From contig NC_053040.3 in assembly GCF_002575655.3 (NCBI RefSeq), positions 150,227,148 to 150,291,147 on the forward strand: 64,000 bases of DNA, written 5' to 3'. Source of the stretch: Aegilops tauschii subsp. strangulata. Its lineage: Eukaryota > Streptophyta > Magnoliopsida > Poales > Poaceae. The translations under genes were made by a program, and so were the position numbers. How positions within the stretch are numbered: the first letter of the stretch is position 1; every line of letters starts with the position of its first letter. Under the pieces are notes generated by a model that was not told the DNA's origin, searched no databases, and saw only the letters and a list, made by a program, of their open reading frames with translations. Positions 23,072 to 34,210 of this stretch are shown here, in pieces.

Positions 23072-23731
23072 CTACGTGCCGTTGTCGATGATGACTCTGT
23101 TTGGCACAACAAAACAGCAGACCAGTCCCTTCAAAAACTTGACAGCTGACTGAGGAGTCACCTTTCTCACTACTTCCACCTCCGGCCACTTTGTGAACTT
23201 GTCGATTGCAACGTACAAGTACTCAAAGCCCCCGACAGCGCGGGGGAAAGGGCCCAGTATATCGAGCCCCCCGACCGAGAATGGCCAGGAGAGAGGGATT
23301 GTTTGAAGGGCTTGATCTGGTTGATGAAGCTTCTTTGAATGGAACTGACACGCTTCACACTTGGTTACTAGTGCCGTCGCATCCTGGAGGGCGGTGGGCC
23401 AGAAGAAACCTTGTCGGAATGCCTTTCCAGCAAGGGCCCTCGACCCTATGTGGGAGCCACATATGCCTCCATGTATCTCTGCCAACAGCTCCAGACCTTC
23501 CTCCCGGGGGATGCACTTCAATTTCACGCCGTTCGGCCTTCTCCTGTACAGGACGTCGTCGACGAACTGGTACAGGGCGGACCGGCGGGCTACTTTTTCC
23601 GCTTCCTCCTGCTCCTCAGGAAGTTCCCCTGTTTGGAGGAATCGGACAGTATGCTGTGCCCATGCCGGAGCCTTGGGCTTGACGGCAAGGACCAAAGGCA
23701 TTTCCTCAGCCATGGGAGCGGCTGTCTCCAT
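23072..23731 (-). pseudogene. Tat integrase, zinc and core part
   Basis: The block includes the HHCC zinc site (EIHGGICGSHIG ... KCEACQFH) and the integrase core with LDILGPFPRA and VIIDNGT, the first two catalytic Asp residues. It stops at TAG (23072-23074) right after NGT, where the family has NGTQF; the same frame continues beyond with the rest of the core. The reading frame upstream, 23732-23899, is open in the same phase and forms a linker from the second RNase H. Confidence 0.9.
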
Positions 23732-23899
23732 GGTCAGGGCTTGACGCCCTACCGGAGCCAGTTGCCCTTTGGCAGGCTCAGCGTCCGCGGCAGCACCGTT
23801 GCCGGCAACCCCAGGGGGCTCGGTAGGAAAGTACTTGCCGTGACCTGACTTCCTCTGCTTGTTCTGTCCCGTTGATGGTTCGACGGATGGTTGAGTTAA

Positions 23900-25897
23900 C
23901 TAGAGCAAAAAGGTACCTGGTTCCACAGGTAGCTTGAATGCAGCACGCTTTGACATGTAATCGACGATGTCGTTCTCCATTCGGGGGACGTGCTCCGCTT
24001 GGATACCGTCAAAGTGTTCCTCCAGCTTCCTCACCTCATCTACGTAAGCCTCCATCAATGGGCTCTGATAATCCTTGTTGACCTGCCTGACAAGGAGCTG
24101 CGAGTCACCCCTGACGATGAGCTTCTTAACCCCGAGGTCTGCCGCGATCCTGAGACCGTCAAGCAGCCCTTCGTATTCTGCAGTGTTGTTGGTGGACATC
24201 TCCCTGGGAAAGTGCATCTGGACCACGTACTTGAGGTGCTCTCCGGTGGGCGCAACGAGTAGCACGCCGGCACCAGCGCCTTGCAGCGAGAAAGCCCCAT
24301 CAAAGTACATGTTCCAGTCGCGGTCTGCTTCCTTGCCGGGGAGAGTGGTCTCCTGGATTTCTTCGTCAGGCGTTGAGGTCCATTCTGCAATGAACTCAGC
24401 CAAGACTCTGCTCTGGATTGTCGAGGTACTTTCAAACTTCAAACCAAAACTTGACAACTCCAAGGCCCATTCCATAATCCTTCCGGTTGCATCTGGGTTA
24501 TGCAGTATCCGTTGCAATGGGAGGCGGGTGACGACAGTGATCTCGTGGGCTTGGAAGTAATGACGCAGCTTCCTCGAGGCCATAAGGAGGCCGAAGAGCA
24601 ATTTTTGCACACCGGAATACCTCGACCTAGCCCCCTGCAAGAGGGAGTTGACAAAGTAAACCGGGTTCTGCATCATCTTCTTCTTCCGCACCACCTCGCC
24701 TGACTGCGCAAGCACTGCCTCGGTGGCATCAGATCCTGCCGGGGGCCATGCCTTGCCGGCACCAGGCCCTGCCGGGGGGATCTTTGGCTTTCCATCCGCT
24801 AGTTCTGCCGCCGCCGCTGCCTCTTCATCAACCTTTCTCTGCGCCACCAGTGCGGCACTGACCACTTGATTCGTCGCTGCTAGATACAGTAGCAACGGTT
24901 CTTGTGGTTTAGGCGCAACCAGTATTGGCGTGGAGGAAAGGTATTTCTTCAAATCCTGCAATGCCGCCTCAGCTTCTGGGGTCCACTCCATTGGGCCTGC
25001 CTTCTTCAAGATTTTGAAGAAGGGAAGGGCACGCTCGGCGGACTTGGAGATGAATCGGGTCATGGCGGCGACGCGGCCAGCGAGCCGACGCACGTCTTTG
25101 ATCCGCTTGGGCACCTCAATCTGCTCAATAGCTTTGATTTTGTCTGGGTTTGCCTCAATCCCGTGCTGTGACACAAAGAATCCGAGAAGCTTGCCGGATG
25201 GAATGCCGAAGACACACTTCTCAGGGTTCAGCTTAAGGTTGATCTTTCGCAGGTTGGCAAATGTCTCTTCCAGATCTTGCACAAGAGTTGGCCCGTCCTT
25301 GGTTTTGACCACTATGTCATCCATGTATGCCTCCATATTTCTATGGAGCTGAGGTTCAAAACCAATTTGGACTACTCTTGCTAACGTCGAGCCAGCACTC
25401 TTCAACTCGAAAGGCATCCGTAAAAAGCAATACGTACCATATGGGGTGATGAATGCTGTCTTTTCTTCATCCCCTCTTGTCATGAAGATTTGGTGGTAGC
25501 CCGAGTAGGCATCGAGGAATGATAACAGATCACACCCGGCTGTGGAGTCAACAATCTGGTCGATCCGCGGCAACGGGAAGGGGTCCTTAGGACAAGCCTT
25601 ATTGATATCTGTGTAATCAATAAACAGCCTCCACTTCCCATTCGCCTTGCGCACCACTACCGGATTGGCCAACCACGTCGGGTGGAGCACTCCTCTCACC
25701 AAACCTGCCGCTTCCAACTTCCTGATCTCCTCTGTGATGAACTCCTGCCTCTCCAGAGCCTGCTTTCTGACCTTCTGCTTGACGGGCCGTGCATGAGGGC
25801 AGACAGCTAGGTGGTGCTCAATCACCTCCCTGGGAACATCGGGGATGTCGGATGCTTGCCATGCAAACACTTCAACATTCGCCCGCAGGAAGGTCAC
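23900..25897 (-). pseudogene. Tat reverse transcriptase with two RNase H regions
   Basis: The 665-residue block has the reverse transcriptase palm motifs KWRLFIDYTDINKACPKD, LLSFLDAYSGYHQI and YMDD (25316-25327, intact) and the thumb/connection LAGRVAAMTRFISKSAERA. The first RNase H region (PLLLYLAATNQVVSAALVAQ) lacks a convincing set of catalytic acids and contains an inserted Ala/Gly/Pro-rich stretch. A second RNase H follows (MYFDGAFSLQGAGAG, NNTAEYEGL, VRGDSQLLVRQVN) with the expected Asp-Glu-Asp set. The doubled RNase H is characteristic of Tat elements. The block is in the same frame as gag-protease upstream and integrase downstream and ends in TAG at 23900-23902. Confidence 0.9.
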
Positions 25898-25909
25898 GAG
25901 CGCGCCTTC

Positions 25910-28292
25910 CTATTTGCTGTCGAGGGTGGAGCCTATGGTGAAGGCCCCTTCCGTGCCATCCTCCCTGGCGTACACCTTCTTGGTCTGCGGTGGCTCGGCT
26001 CTGGATTTCTTGCTCTTGCCGGTAGAGCTCTCTGGCACGTCCTCGATGGTAGCGTAGCACTCCGAAGAGGCGTGCTTGCCGGAGTGGGTGCGAGAGGTCT
26101 TGCCAGGCTTTCTCTTCCCTTCCGGGCCTTCAGCGGCAGGAGCAGGTGCCTTGATGGAAGCTGCTGCAACTACTTCCCGGGAGAGTTGGTCGGCGCAGAT
26201 CAGCGCGTCCTTCTTGTCGGAGGGGACGGAGATGATGGTCAACGGCCTGGGCATCTTTAGCATGTTGTAGGCGTAGTGTGATGCTGCCATGAACTTGGCT
26301 AGTGCCGAGAGGTTGAGGATCCCGTTGTAGGGCAAGGGGATCTTGGTCACGTCGAAGATGATCCTCTCCGTTCTATAGTTCAACTCCCCTCCAAACGTCA
26401 CGGGCAGTGTGACCTTCCCCTTCAGCTGGCTCCTCCCCGGATTGACCCCTTGAAACGTACCCGTTTCCTCGAGGTCTCCATCAGGAATTTGTAGTCTTTT
26501 GATCACGACAGGCGAGATCAAGTTCAGGCCGGCCCCGCCGTCAACCAACATCTTGTTCACCTTGAGGTTGCATATCGTTGGTGAGACCAACAATGGCAAA
26601 CACCCGACCGTGGTTGTGCAATCAGGGTGGTCCTCGGCGACAAAGATGAGGGGCGTGCTGGACCACTTCAGCAGCTTCTGAGCGTCGAATGACGGTTCCG
26701 CAGCTGTAATCTCACACGCCCACTGCTTGAGTTGGCGGTGAGAAGTATGCAGCGAGGCGCCACCATCAATGCACATGGCCTCCGTAGCCTTCTGAAACTC
26801 TTGCTCACCGGACTCGTCGTCCTCGTCATGATCATCGTCTTCTTGTTTCTTGTCACGGCCCTGGGCGGGCCTCTCTTGCTGGTTGTCCTTGCCGCGGCGG
26901 CCTCCTTGGACACCACGCTTCTTGCCGGATCCCTCGGCACCATCCTGGTCCTTCTCCTTGTCCCGCCTCTCGTACTCAGCTTTTTGCTTCTCAGCAAGCA
27001 GCTCGACTTGTCGGCAGTTCTGGAGGTCGTGGCCCTTGGTGCGGTGGATCTTGCAGTACTGCTTGCCGGAGCTTCCTGGATTGTCGGTAGCCGCCAAGGC
27101 CCGACAGGCGGCGCACCCGGCAATCTCCTTGCCGGGGGCGTCTGCCTTGAACTTCTTGGCAGCGCCGGTGTCGTCAGATCCTTCAATGGCAAGCACGGCC
27201 TTGCCTTTGCATTTCCTGTTGCGATGTCGGCCCTTCTTCGTCGGGGTGGCGGCGTCTTCGTTGGTAGAGTCGGTTTCCGCACCGGCGTCTTCGCCGGGGT
27301 ACTTCCTTCCCTCTTCAGCCTGGGCGCACCTATCGGCCAGAACATAGAGCTCGGCCACATCCTTAACCTTGGTCATCGCTAGCTCTTCGCGCATCTTGCG
27401 GTTGCGCACGTTCTGATGGAACGCGCTGATCACAGCGGCGGGATGAACGTTGGGGATGTTGTACTGCACCTGGCTGAATCTCTGGATGTATTTGCGCAGG
27501 GTTTCCCCTTCCTTCTGGGGAATGATATGCAGATCACTGGCCTGGCCATGAGTTTGGTGGCCTCCTGTGAAGGCGCCAACGAACTCATGCCACAAATCCG
27601 ACCAAGAAGAAATGGAATCCGCCGGCAAGTGCATCAACGAAGACATTACATTAGGCTTCAGTGCCAGCGGGAAATAGTTGGCAAGCACCTTGTCGTCGTG
27701 AGCTCCAGCAGCCTGCATCGCGATGGTGTAGATGCTGAGGAACTCGGACGGGTGGGTCTTGCCAGTGTACTTCTCGCCGACGTCGGGCTTGAATGTGCGG
27801 TGGGACGGCCACTGGAACTGCCGCAACTCACGGGTGAAGGCCGGGCATCCCACCTCGTAAGGTTGGCCGGCGGAGCCCCCCGGTGTTGGGTGGTCCATAG
27901 CGGGTCCCGCCCGCTTGTCCGACTGGTGGCGCGTTTCACGCCGGCGCTCGATGGTGGTCCGAGCGTCTTCGTGAGCTCGTTCCTGAAGAACCTGGCGCTG
28001 GTCGCGGAGGGTCCGCGGGTCGGACAACGCTATGGAGATGTTATCACAAGCGTCGTCACGACGGGCCGATGCCCGCGGCGGCTGGCGAGGAGGAGGAGAG
28101 TGCACCGTGGCCGCAGCTCCCCCGGTCCTCCCAGCGCCAGCATGTGGTGGCTCGGTGGAGCGCCGACCCGAGGGCCCCTCCGGCCGCGGATCATCTTTGT
28201 TGGCGATGGCGACGAGGCTCTGGATGGTGGCCCTCCACTCGTCGAGCTTCTCTGCAACACGAGGGAAGTCGAGGAGCAGCTGCGCGCGCGCC
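25910..28292 (-). pseudogene. Tat gag-protease, interrupted
   Basis: The protein would package RNA (gag) and mature the polyprotein (protease). A capsid-type gag domain is visible (FKPDVGEKYTGKTHPSEFLS, then SSWSDLWHEFVGAFTGG and LRKYIQRFSQVQYNIPNVHP). A zinc-binding stretch follows (CAACRAL ... YCKIHRTKGHDLQNC), then a charged segment and a retropepsin-like domain with the active-site loop MLVDGGAGLNLIS. The frame enters from inside the LTR of the nested element, so the first 13 or so codons of the apparent protein are not gag. It ends in TAG at 25910-25912, but the same frame runs on into reverse transcriptase, so this stop is a mutation. Two lesions: the insertion and the TAG. Confidence 0.88.
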
Positions 28293-29876
28293 TGATACGT
28301 CTCCAACATATCTATAATTTTTGATTGTTCCATGCTATATTATATTCTATTTTGGACATTATTAGGCTTTATTATACACTTTCATATTATTTTTGGGATT
28401 AACCTATTAACCGGAGGCCCAGCCCAGAATTGCTATTTTTTTGCCTATTTCAGAGTTTCGCAGAAAAAGAATATCAAACGGAGTCCAAACGGAACGAAAC
28501 CTTCGGGAACGTGATTTTCAGAACGAACGTGATCCAGAGGACTTGGACCCTACGTCAAGACATCAACCAGGAGGGCACGAGGTAGGGGGCGCGCCTACCC
28601 CCCCAGGGCGCGCCCTCCACCCTCGTGGGCCCCCTGTTGCTCCACCGACGTACTCCTTCCTCCTATATATACCTACGTACCCCCAAACTACCAGATACGG
28701 AGCCAAAAACCTAATTCCACCGCCGCAACCTTCTGTACCCGTGATATCCCATCTTGGGGCCTGTTTCGGAGCTCCGCCGGAGGGGGCATCGATCATGGAG
28801 GGCTTCTACATCAACACCATAGCCTCTCCGATGATGTGTGAGTAGTTTACCTCAGACCTTCGGGTCCATAGTTATTAGCTAGATGGCTTCTTCTCTCTTT
28901 TTGGATCTCAATACAATGTTCTCCCCCTCTCTCGTGGAGATCTATTCGATGTAATCTTCTTTTGCGGTGTGTTTGTTGAGACCGGTGAATTCTGGGTTTA
29001 TGATCAAGTTTATCTATGAACAATATTTGAATCTTCTCTGAATTCTTTTATGTATGATTGTTTATCTTTGCAAGTCTCTTCGAATTATCAGTTTGGTTTG
29101 GCCTAGTAGATTGATCTTTCTTGTAATGGGAGAAGTGCTTAGCTTTGGGTTCAATCTTGTGGTGTCCTTTCCCAGTGACAGTAGGGGCAGCAAGGCACGT
29201 ATTGTATTGTTGCCATCGAGGATAACAAGATGGGGTTTATATCATATTGCATGAGTTTATCCCTCTACATCATGTCATCTTGCTTAAAGTGTTACTCTGT
29301 TCTTGTGAACTTAATACTCTAGATGCATGCTGGATAGCGGTCGATGTGTGGAGTAATAGTAGTAGATGCAGGTAGGAGTCGGTCTACTTGTCTCGGACGT
29401 GATGCCTATATACATGACCATACCTAGATATTCTCATAACTATGCTCAATTCTGTCAATTGCTCAATAGTAATTTGTTCATCCACCGTAATATTTATGCT
29501 CATGAGAGAAGGCACTAGTGAAACCTATGGCCCCCGGGACTATTTTGCATCATATTAATTTCCCAACATCAAGCTATTTCTGATGCCATTTTTATTTTAC
29601 TTTCTTTACCTTGCATCTTTATCATAAAAATACCAAAAATATTATCTTATCATATCTATCAGATCTCACTCTCGTAAGTGACGTGTAGGGATTGACAACC
29701 CCTTATCGCGTTGGTTGCGAGGATTTATTTGTTTGTGTAGGTGCGAGGGACTCGTGCGTGGCCTCCTACTGGATTGATACCTTGGTTCTCAAAAACGGAG
29801 GGAAATACTTACGCTACTTTGCTGCATCACCCTTTCCTCTTCAAGGGAAAACCAACGTAGTGCTCAAGAGGTAGCA
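28293..29876 (+). repeat. 5' LTR of non-autonomous element
   Basis: A TATA box lies at 28674-28681 (CCTATATATACC). The antisense of the first 40 bp supplies the spurious start of the Tat gag frame. Confidence 0.93.
28674..28681 (+). promoter_or_regulatory. TATA box in 5' LTR of non-autonomous element
   Basis: TCCTATATATACCTACG on the coding strand, repeated in the other LTR at about 34590. Confidence 0.5.
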
Positions 29877-29887
29877 AGAAGGATTTC

Positions 29888-29905
29888 TGGCACCGTTGCC
29901 GGGGA
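29888..29905 (+). other. Primer binding site (aspartate tRNA type)
   Basis: TGGCACCGTTGCCGGGGA lies 11 bases after the LTR end. It differs by one base from TGGCGCCGTTGCCGGGGA, the complement of the plant aspartate tRNA 3' end. Confidence 0.8.
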
Positions 29906-30126
29906 GTCTACGCAAAAGTCAACATACCAAGTACCCATCACAAACCCTTATCTCCCGCATTACATTATTTGCCATTTGCCTCTCGTTTTCCTCTCCCCCA
30001 CTTCACCCTTGCTGTTTTATCCGCCCTCTCTTTTCCGTTCGCCTCTTTTTCGCTTGCTTCTTGTTTGCTCGTGTTGCCATGTGCCTTCTATATGCTTGCA
30101 TCTTCGCTTGCTGAAAATCTATTGAT

Positions 30127-31407
30127 ATGGATCCACTTAAAGTGTTCTACTTGGATCATCTTCGATCCTTATGCGCTCGTGCTGAAACCCCAACTAGCCT
30201 AGTTGATGGGAAATCTTAAGATGAGCATGCTCATTTTGTGCGTCATCGTTTGTCTGAAAAAGGGAAGCTCTTATGGTATCATATAAATAGTTTGCTATGC
30301 CATGCTTGGAATCTGTGTGAAATTTGTAATTTTACTTGTTGCTCTAAGAACCTTAAAAAACACCTTCCCTACCTATGTGAGTTCAATGATAATTAAATCT
30401 TATCTTCTTATGCAAAGGGTGTTTATAGTTACTATGATATCGAACAAATTGAAGAATTTGTCATTTTTAAGGGTGCTCATGAAGTTGCTTCTTTGATTGA
30501 AAAGTATGATTTTACTCTCAACAAATCTGAAAACTCCGTCATACTTACATATTGCAATGAAAACTTTGCTCATAATGTCTATGTCCAAGAATTTATTGAA
30601 AGAATGACCGTTGCTTTGGAAGAAAATAATGATATGCATGAATCTATAGATACTGATGATTCTGATGATTTGATTGAAATATCCCTTGATGAACATGATG
30701 CTTGCTATTCTTGTGGCCATGATGCCAATATTTATGAAGATGAATTTGCTATAGTCCCTTATGTTAAAAATGAGATCGTTGCTATTGCACCCATGCTTGA
30801 TAGTTCCTTCGATGAAAAGCATGATTGCAATGATTTTACTATAAATTCTATTGATGTCAGTTGTGCTAAAAATATGCAAAACCCTAAGCTTGGGGATGCT
30901 AGTTTTGCTATGTCCTCTACTTGTTGCAATGATCATGATTGGGGTGATAGTTCTTCTTATGATCTTGAAAATTTATTTAAGCCCCATGATGAATATGAGA
31001 TTGATAATAGTGTTTGCAATATTATTGAAAGTGGGTTTGGAGAGGTCATGACTTTAGTTAATGTTAATCCCACTATTTTGGAAGAGTGTCAACTTTGCAT
31101 GCATATGGATCGTGTTGAAAATATTTTATGTGATAGCTATTTTTTTGAATTTTCTTATGACCCCACATGTAATTATTATGAGAGAGGAAAATATGGATGT
31201 AGAAATTTTCATGTTACTAAATTACCTCTCATTACGTTGAGATTGCTATTGTTTCTTTCCTCTTCCTTGCATATGCTAGTTTTTGCTTGCTATGATAATT
31301 TGTTTGCCTATAAGATGCCTATGCATAGGAAGTATGTTAGACTTATATGTGTTTGTCGCTTGTTTCATGATGCTCTCTTTGCGCTTCAATTCTTGTCTTT
31401 GATGTGA
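30127..31407 (+). pseudogene. Unknown gene of non-autonomous LTR element
   Basis: A single frame opens at the ATG at 30127 (MDPLKVFYLDHLRSLCARAE) and runs to a stop at 31405-31407, broken by in-frame TAA codons at 30217 and 30394. The last 304 codons are uninterrupted. The protein is rich in Asp, Asn, Cys and Glu with clusters such as HESIDTDDSDDLIEISLDEHD and scattered CxxC/HD pairs. It ends in a hydrophobic stretch (LRLLLFLSSSLHMLVFACYD) that could be a membrane segment. I recognise no gag, protease or enzyme motif. Its presence as the only coding unit suggests a gag-like or accessory role, but that is a guess. Confidence 0.55.
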
Positions 31408-34196
31408 GCATCGTTAGAATTACCAATGCCTAGCTAGGGGTGTTAAACGATAGCGCTTGTTGGGAGGCAACCCAATTTTATTTTTACTTTTTTACTTTTT
31501 GCTTCTGTTTAGGAATAAATCTTTGATATAGCCTCTGGTTAGATGTTTTTTATGTTTTAGTTAGTGTTTGTGCCAAGTTTAACCTATAGGATCTTCTTGG
31601 ATGATAGTTATTTGATCTTGCTGAAAATTCCAGAAACTTTCTGTTCACGAAAATAATTGTTAAAAATCACCAGAACGTGATAAAATATTGATTCCAATTT
31701 CTTCTGATCAATAAACAAATTGTCTAGGTCGTCCTATTTTGGCCGAATTTTTGGAGTTCCAGAAGTTTGCGTTAGTTACAGATTACTACAGACTGTTCTG
31801 TTTTTGACAGATTCTGTTTTTCGTGTGTTGTTTGCTTATTTTGATGAATCTATGGCTAGTAAAAGAGTTTAAAACATAGATAAGTTGGAATACAGTAGGT
31901 TTAATACCAATATAAATAAATAATGAGTTCATTACAGTACCTTGAAGTGGTCTTTTGTTTTCTTTCGCTAACGGAGCTCACGAGATTTTGCTGTTAAGTT
32001 TTGTGTTGTGAAGTTTTCAAGTTTTGGGTAAAAGATTTGATGGATTATGGAACAAGGAGTGGCAAGAGCCTAATTTTGGGGATGCCCATGGCACCCCAAG
32101 ATAATCTAAGGACACCTAAAAGCCAAAGCTTGGGGATGCCCCGGAAGGCATCCCCTCTTTCGTCTACTTCCATCGGTAACTTTACTTGGAGCTATATTTT
32201 TATTCACCACATGATATGTGTTTTGCTTGGAGCGTCTTGTATGATTTGAGTCTTTGCTTTTTAGTTTACCACAATCATCCTTTCTGTACACACCTTTTGA
32301 GAGAGACACACATGATTCGGAAATTATTAGAATACTCTATGTGCTTCACTTATATCTTTTGAGTTATATAGTTTTTGCTCTAGTGCTTCACTTATATCTT
32401 TTAGAGCACGGTGGTGGATTTGTTTTATAGAAACTATTGTTCTCTCATGCTTCACTTAGATTATTTTGAGAGTCTTAAACAGCATGGTAGTTTGCTTTAA
32501 CAATAATAGGCATTCAAGATTAGTAAAGAAAAAAGAAAAATTCTTATGAGTGTGTTGAATACTATGAGAAGTTTGATGCTTGGTAATTTTTTTGAGATAT
32601 GAAGATGGTGATATTAGAGTCATGCTAGTTGAGTAGTTTTGAATTTGAGAAATACTTGTGTTAAAGTTTGTGATTCCCGTAGCATGCACGTATGGTGAAC
32701 TGTTATGTGATGAAGTCGGAGCATGATTTATTTATTCATTGTCTTCCTTATGAGTGGCGGTCGGGGATGTGCAATGGTCTTTTCCTACCAATCTATCCCC
32801 CTAGGAGCATGCGCGTAATACTTTGCTTTGATAACTTGTAGATTTTTGCAATAAGTATATGAGTTCTTTATGACTAATGTTGACTCCATGGATTATACAC
32901 ACTTTTCTTCCTTCCACCATTGCTAGCCTCTCTAATACCACGCGGTATCATACACCCACCATATACCTTCCTCAAAACAGCCACCATACCTACCTATTAT
33001 GGCATTTCCATAGCCATTCCGAGATATATTGCCATGCAACTTACCACCGTTCCGTTTACTATGACACGCTCCATCATTGCCATATTGCTTCGCATGATCA
33101 TGTAGTTGACATTGTATTTGTGGCAAAGCCACCGTTCATAATTCTTTCATACATGTCACTCTTCATTCATTGCATATCCTGGTACACCGCCGGAGGCATT
33201 CACATAGAGTCATATTTTGTTCTAAGTATTGAGTTGTAATTGTTGAGTTGTAAGTAAATAAAAGTGTGATGGTCATCATTTTTAGAGCATTGTCCCAAGA
33301 GAGGAAAGGATGATGGAGACTATGATTCCCCCACAAGTTGGGATGAGACTCCGGATGAAAAAAAAGAGGCTATAAAAAAGAAGAAGAAAAGGCCCAAATA
33401 AAAAAATGAATGAGAGAAAAAGAGAGAAGGGACAATGTTACTATCCTTTTACCACACTTGTGCTTCAAAGTAGCACCATGATCTTCATGATAGAGAGTCT
33501 CCTATGATATCACTTTCATATACTAGTGGGAATTTTACGTTATAGAACTTGGCTTGTATATTCCAATGATGGGCTTCCTCAAAATGCCCTAGGTCTTCGT
33601 GAGCAAGCGAGTTGGATGCACACCCACTTAGTTTCTTTTGTTGAGCTTTCATATACTTATAGCTCTAGTGCATCTGTTGTATGGCAATCCCTACTCACTC
33701 ACATTGATATCTATTGATGGGCATCTCCATAGCCCGTTGATACGCCTAGTTGATGTGAGTCTATCTTCTCCTTTTTGTCTTCTCCACAACCACCATTCTA
33801 TTCCACATATAGTCTTATGTCCATGGCTCACGCTCATGTATTGCGTGAAGATTGAAAAAGTTTGAGAACATCAAAAGTATGAAACAATTGCTTGGCTTGT
33901 CATCGGGGTTGTGCACGATTAAATATTTTGTGTGATGAAGATAGAGCATAGCCAGAGTATATGATTTTGTAGGGATAACTTTCTTTGGCCATGTTATTTT
34001 GAGAAGACATAATTGCTTAGTTAGTATGCTTGAAGTATTATTATTTTTATGTCAATATTAAACTTTTGTCTTGAATCTTTCAGATCTGAATATTCATACC
34101 ACAATTAAGAAGAATTACATTGAAATTATGCCAAGTAGCATTCCACATCAAAAATTCTGTTTTTATCATTTACCTACTCGAGGACGAGCAGGAATT
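31408..34196. other. Non-coding interior of non-autonomous element
   Basis: AT-rich sequence with no supported gene. A copy of the polypurine tract (AAGCTTGGGGATGC) lies at 32126-32139, within a short inverted repeat GGGGATGCC ... GGCATCCCC at 32131-32154. Confidence 0.5.
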
Positions 34197-34210
34197 AAGC
34201 TTGGGGATGC
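34197..34210 (+). other. Polypurine tract of non-autonomous element
   Basis: AAGCTTGGGGATGC lies directly before the 3' LTR. Exact copies occur at 30886-30899 and 32126-32139. Confidence 0.8.

Noticed and set aside
26732..28324. Plus-strand frames of 216 and 302 codons opposite gag
   Set aside because: They are shadows of the minus-strand gag-protease gene with no independent start signals or domains.
28293..28333. MEQSKIIDMLETY as the true start of Tat gag
   Set aside because: These codons come from the LTR of the nested plus-strand element, not from the Gypsy element.
29888..29905. tRNA gene fragment
   Set aside because: Only the 18-bp primer-site complement is present; there is no tRNA body.
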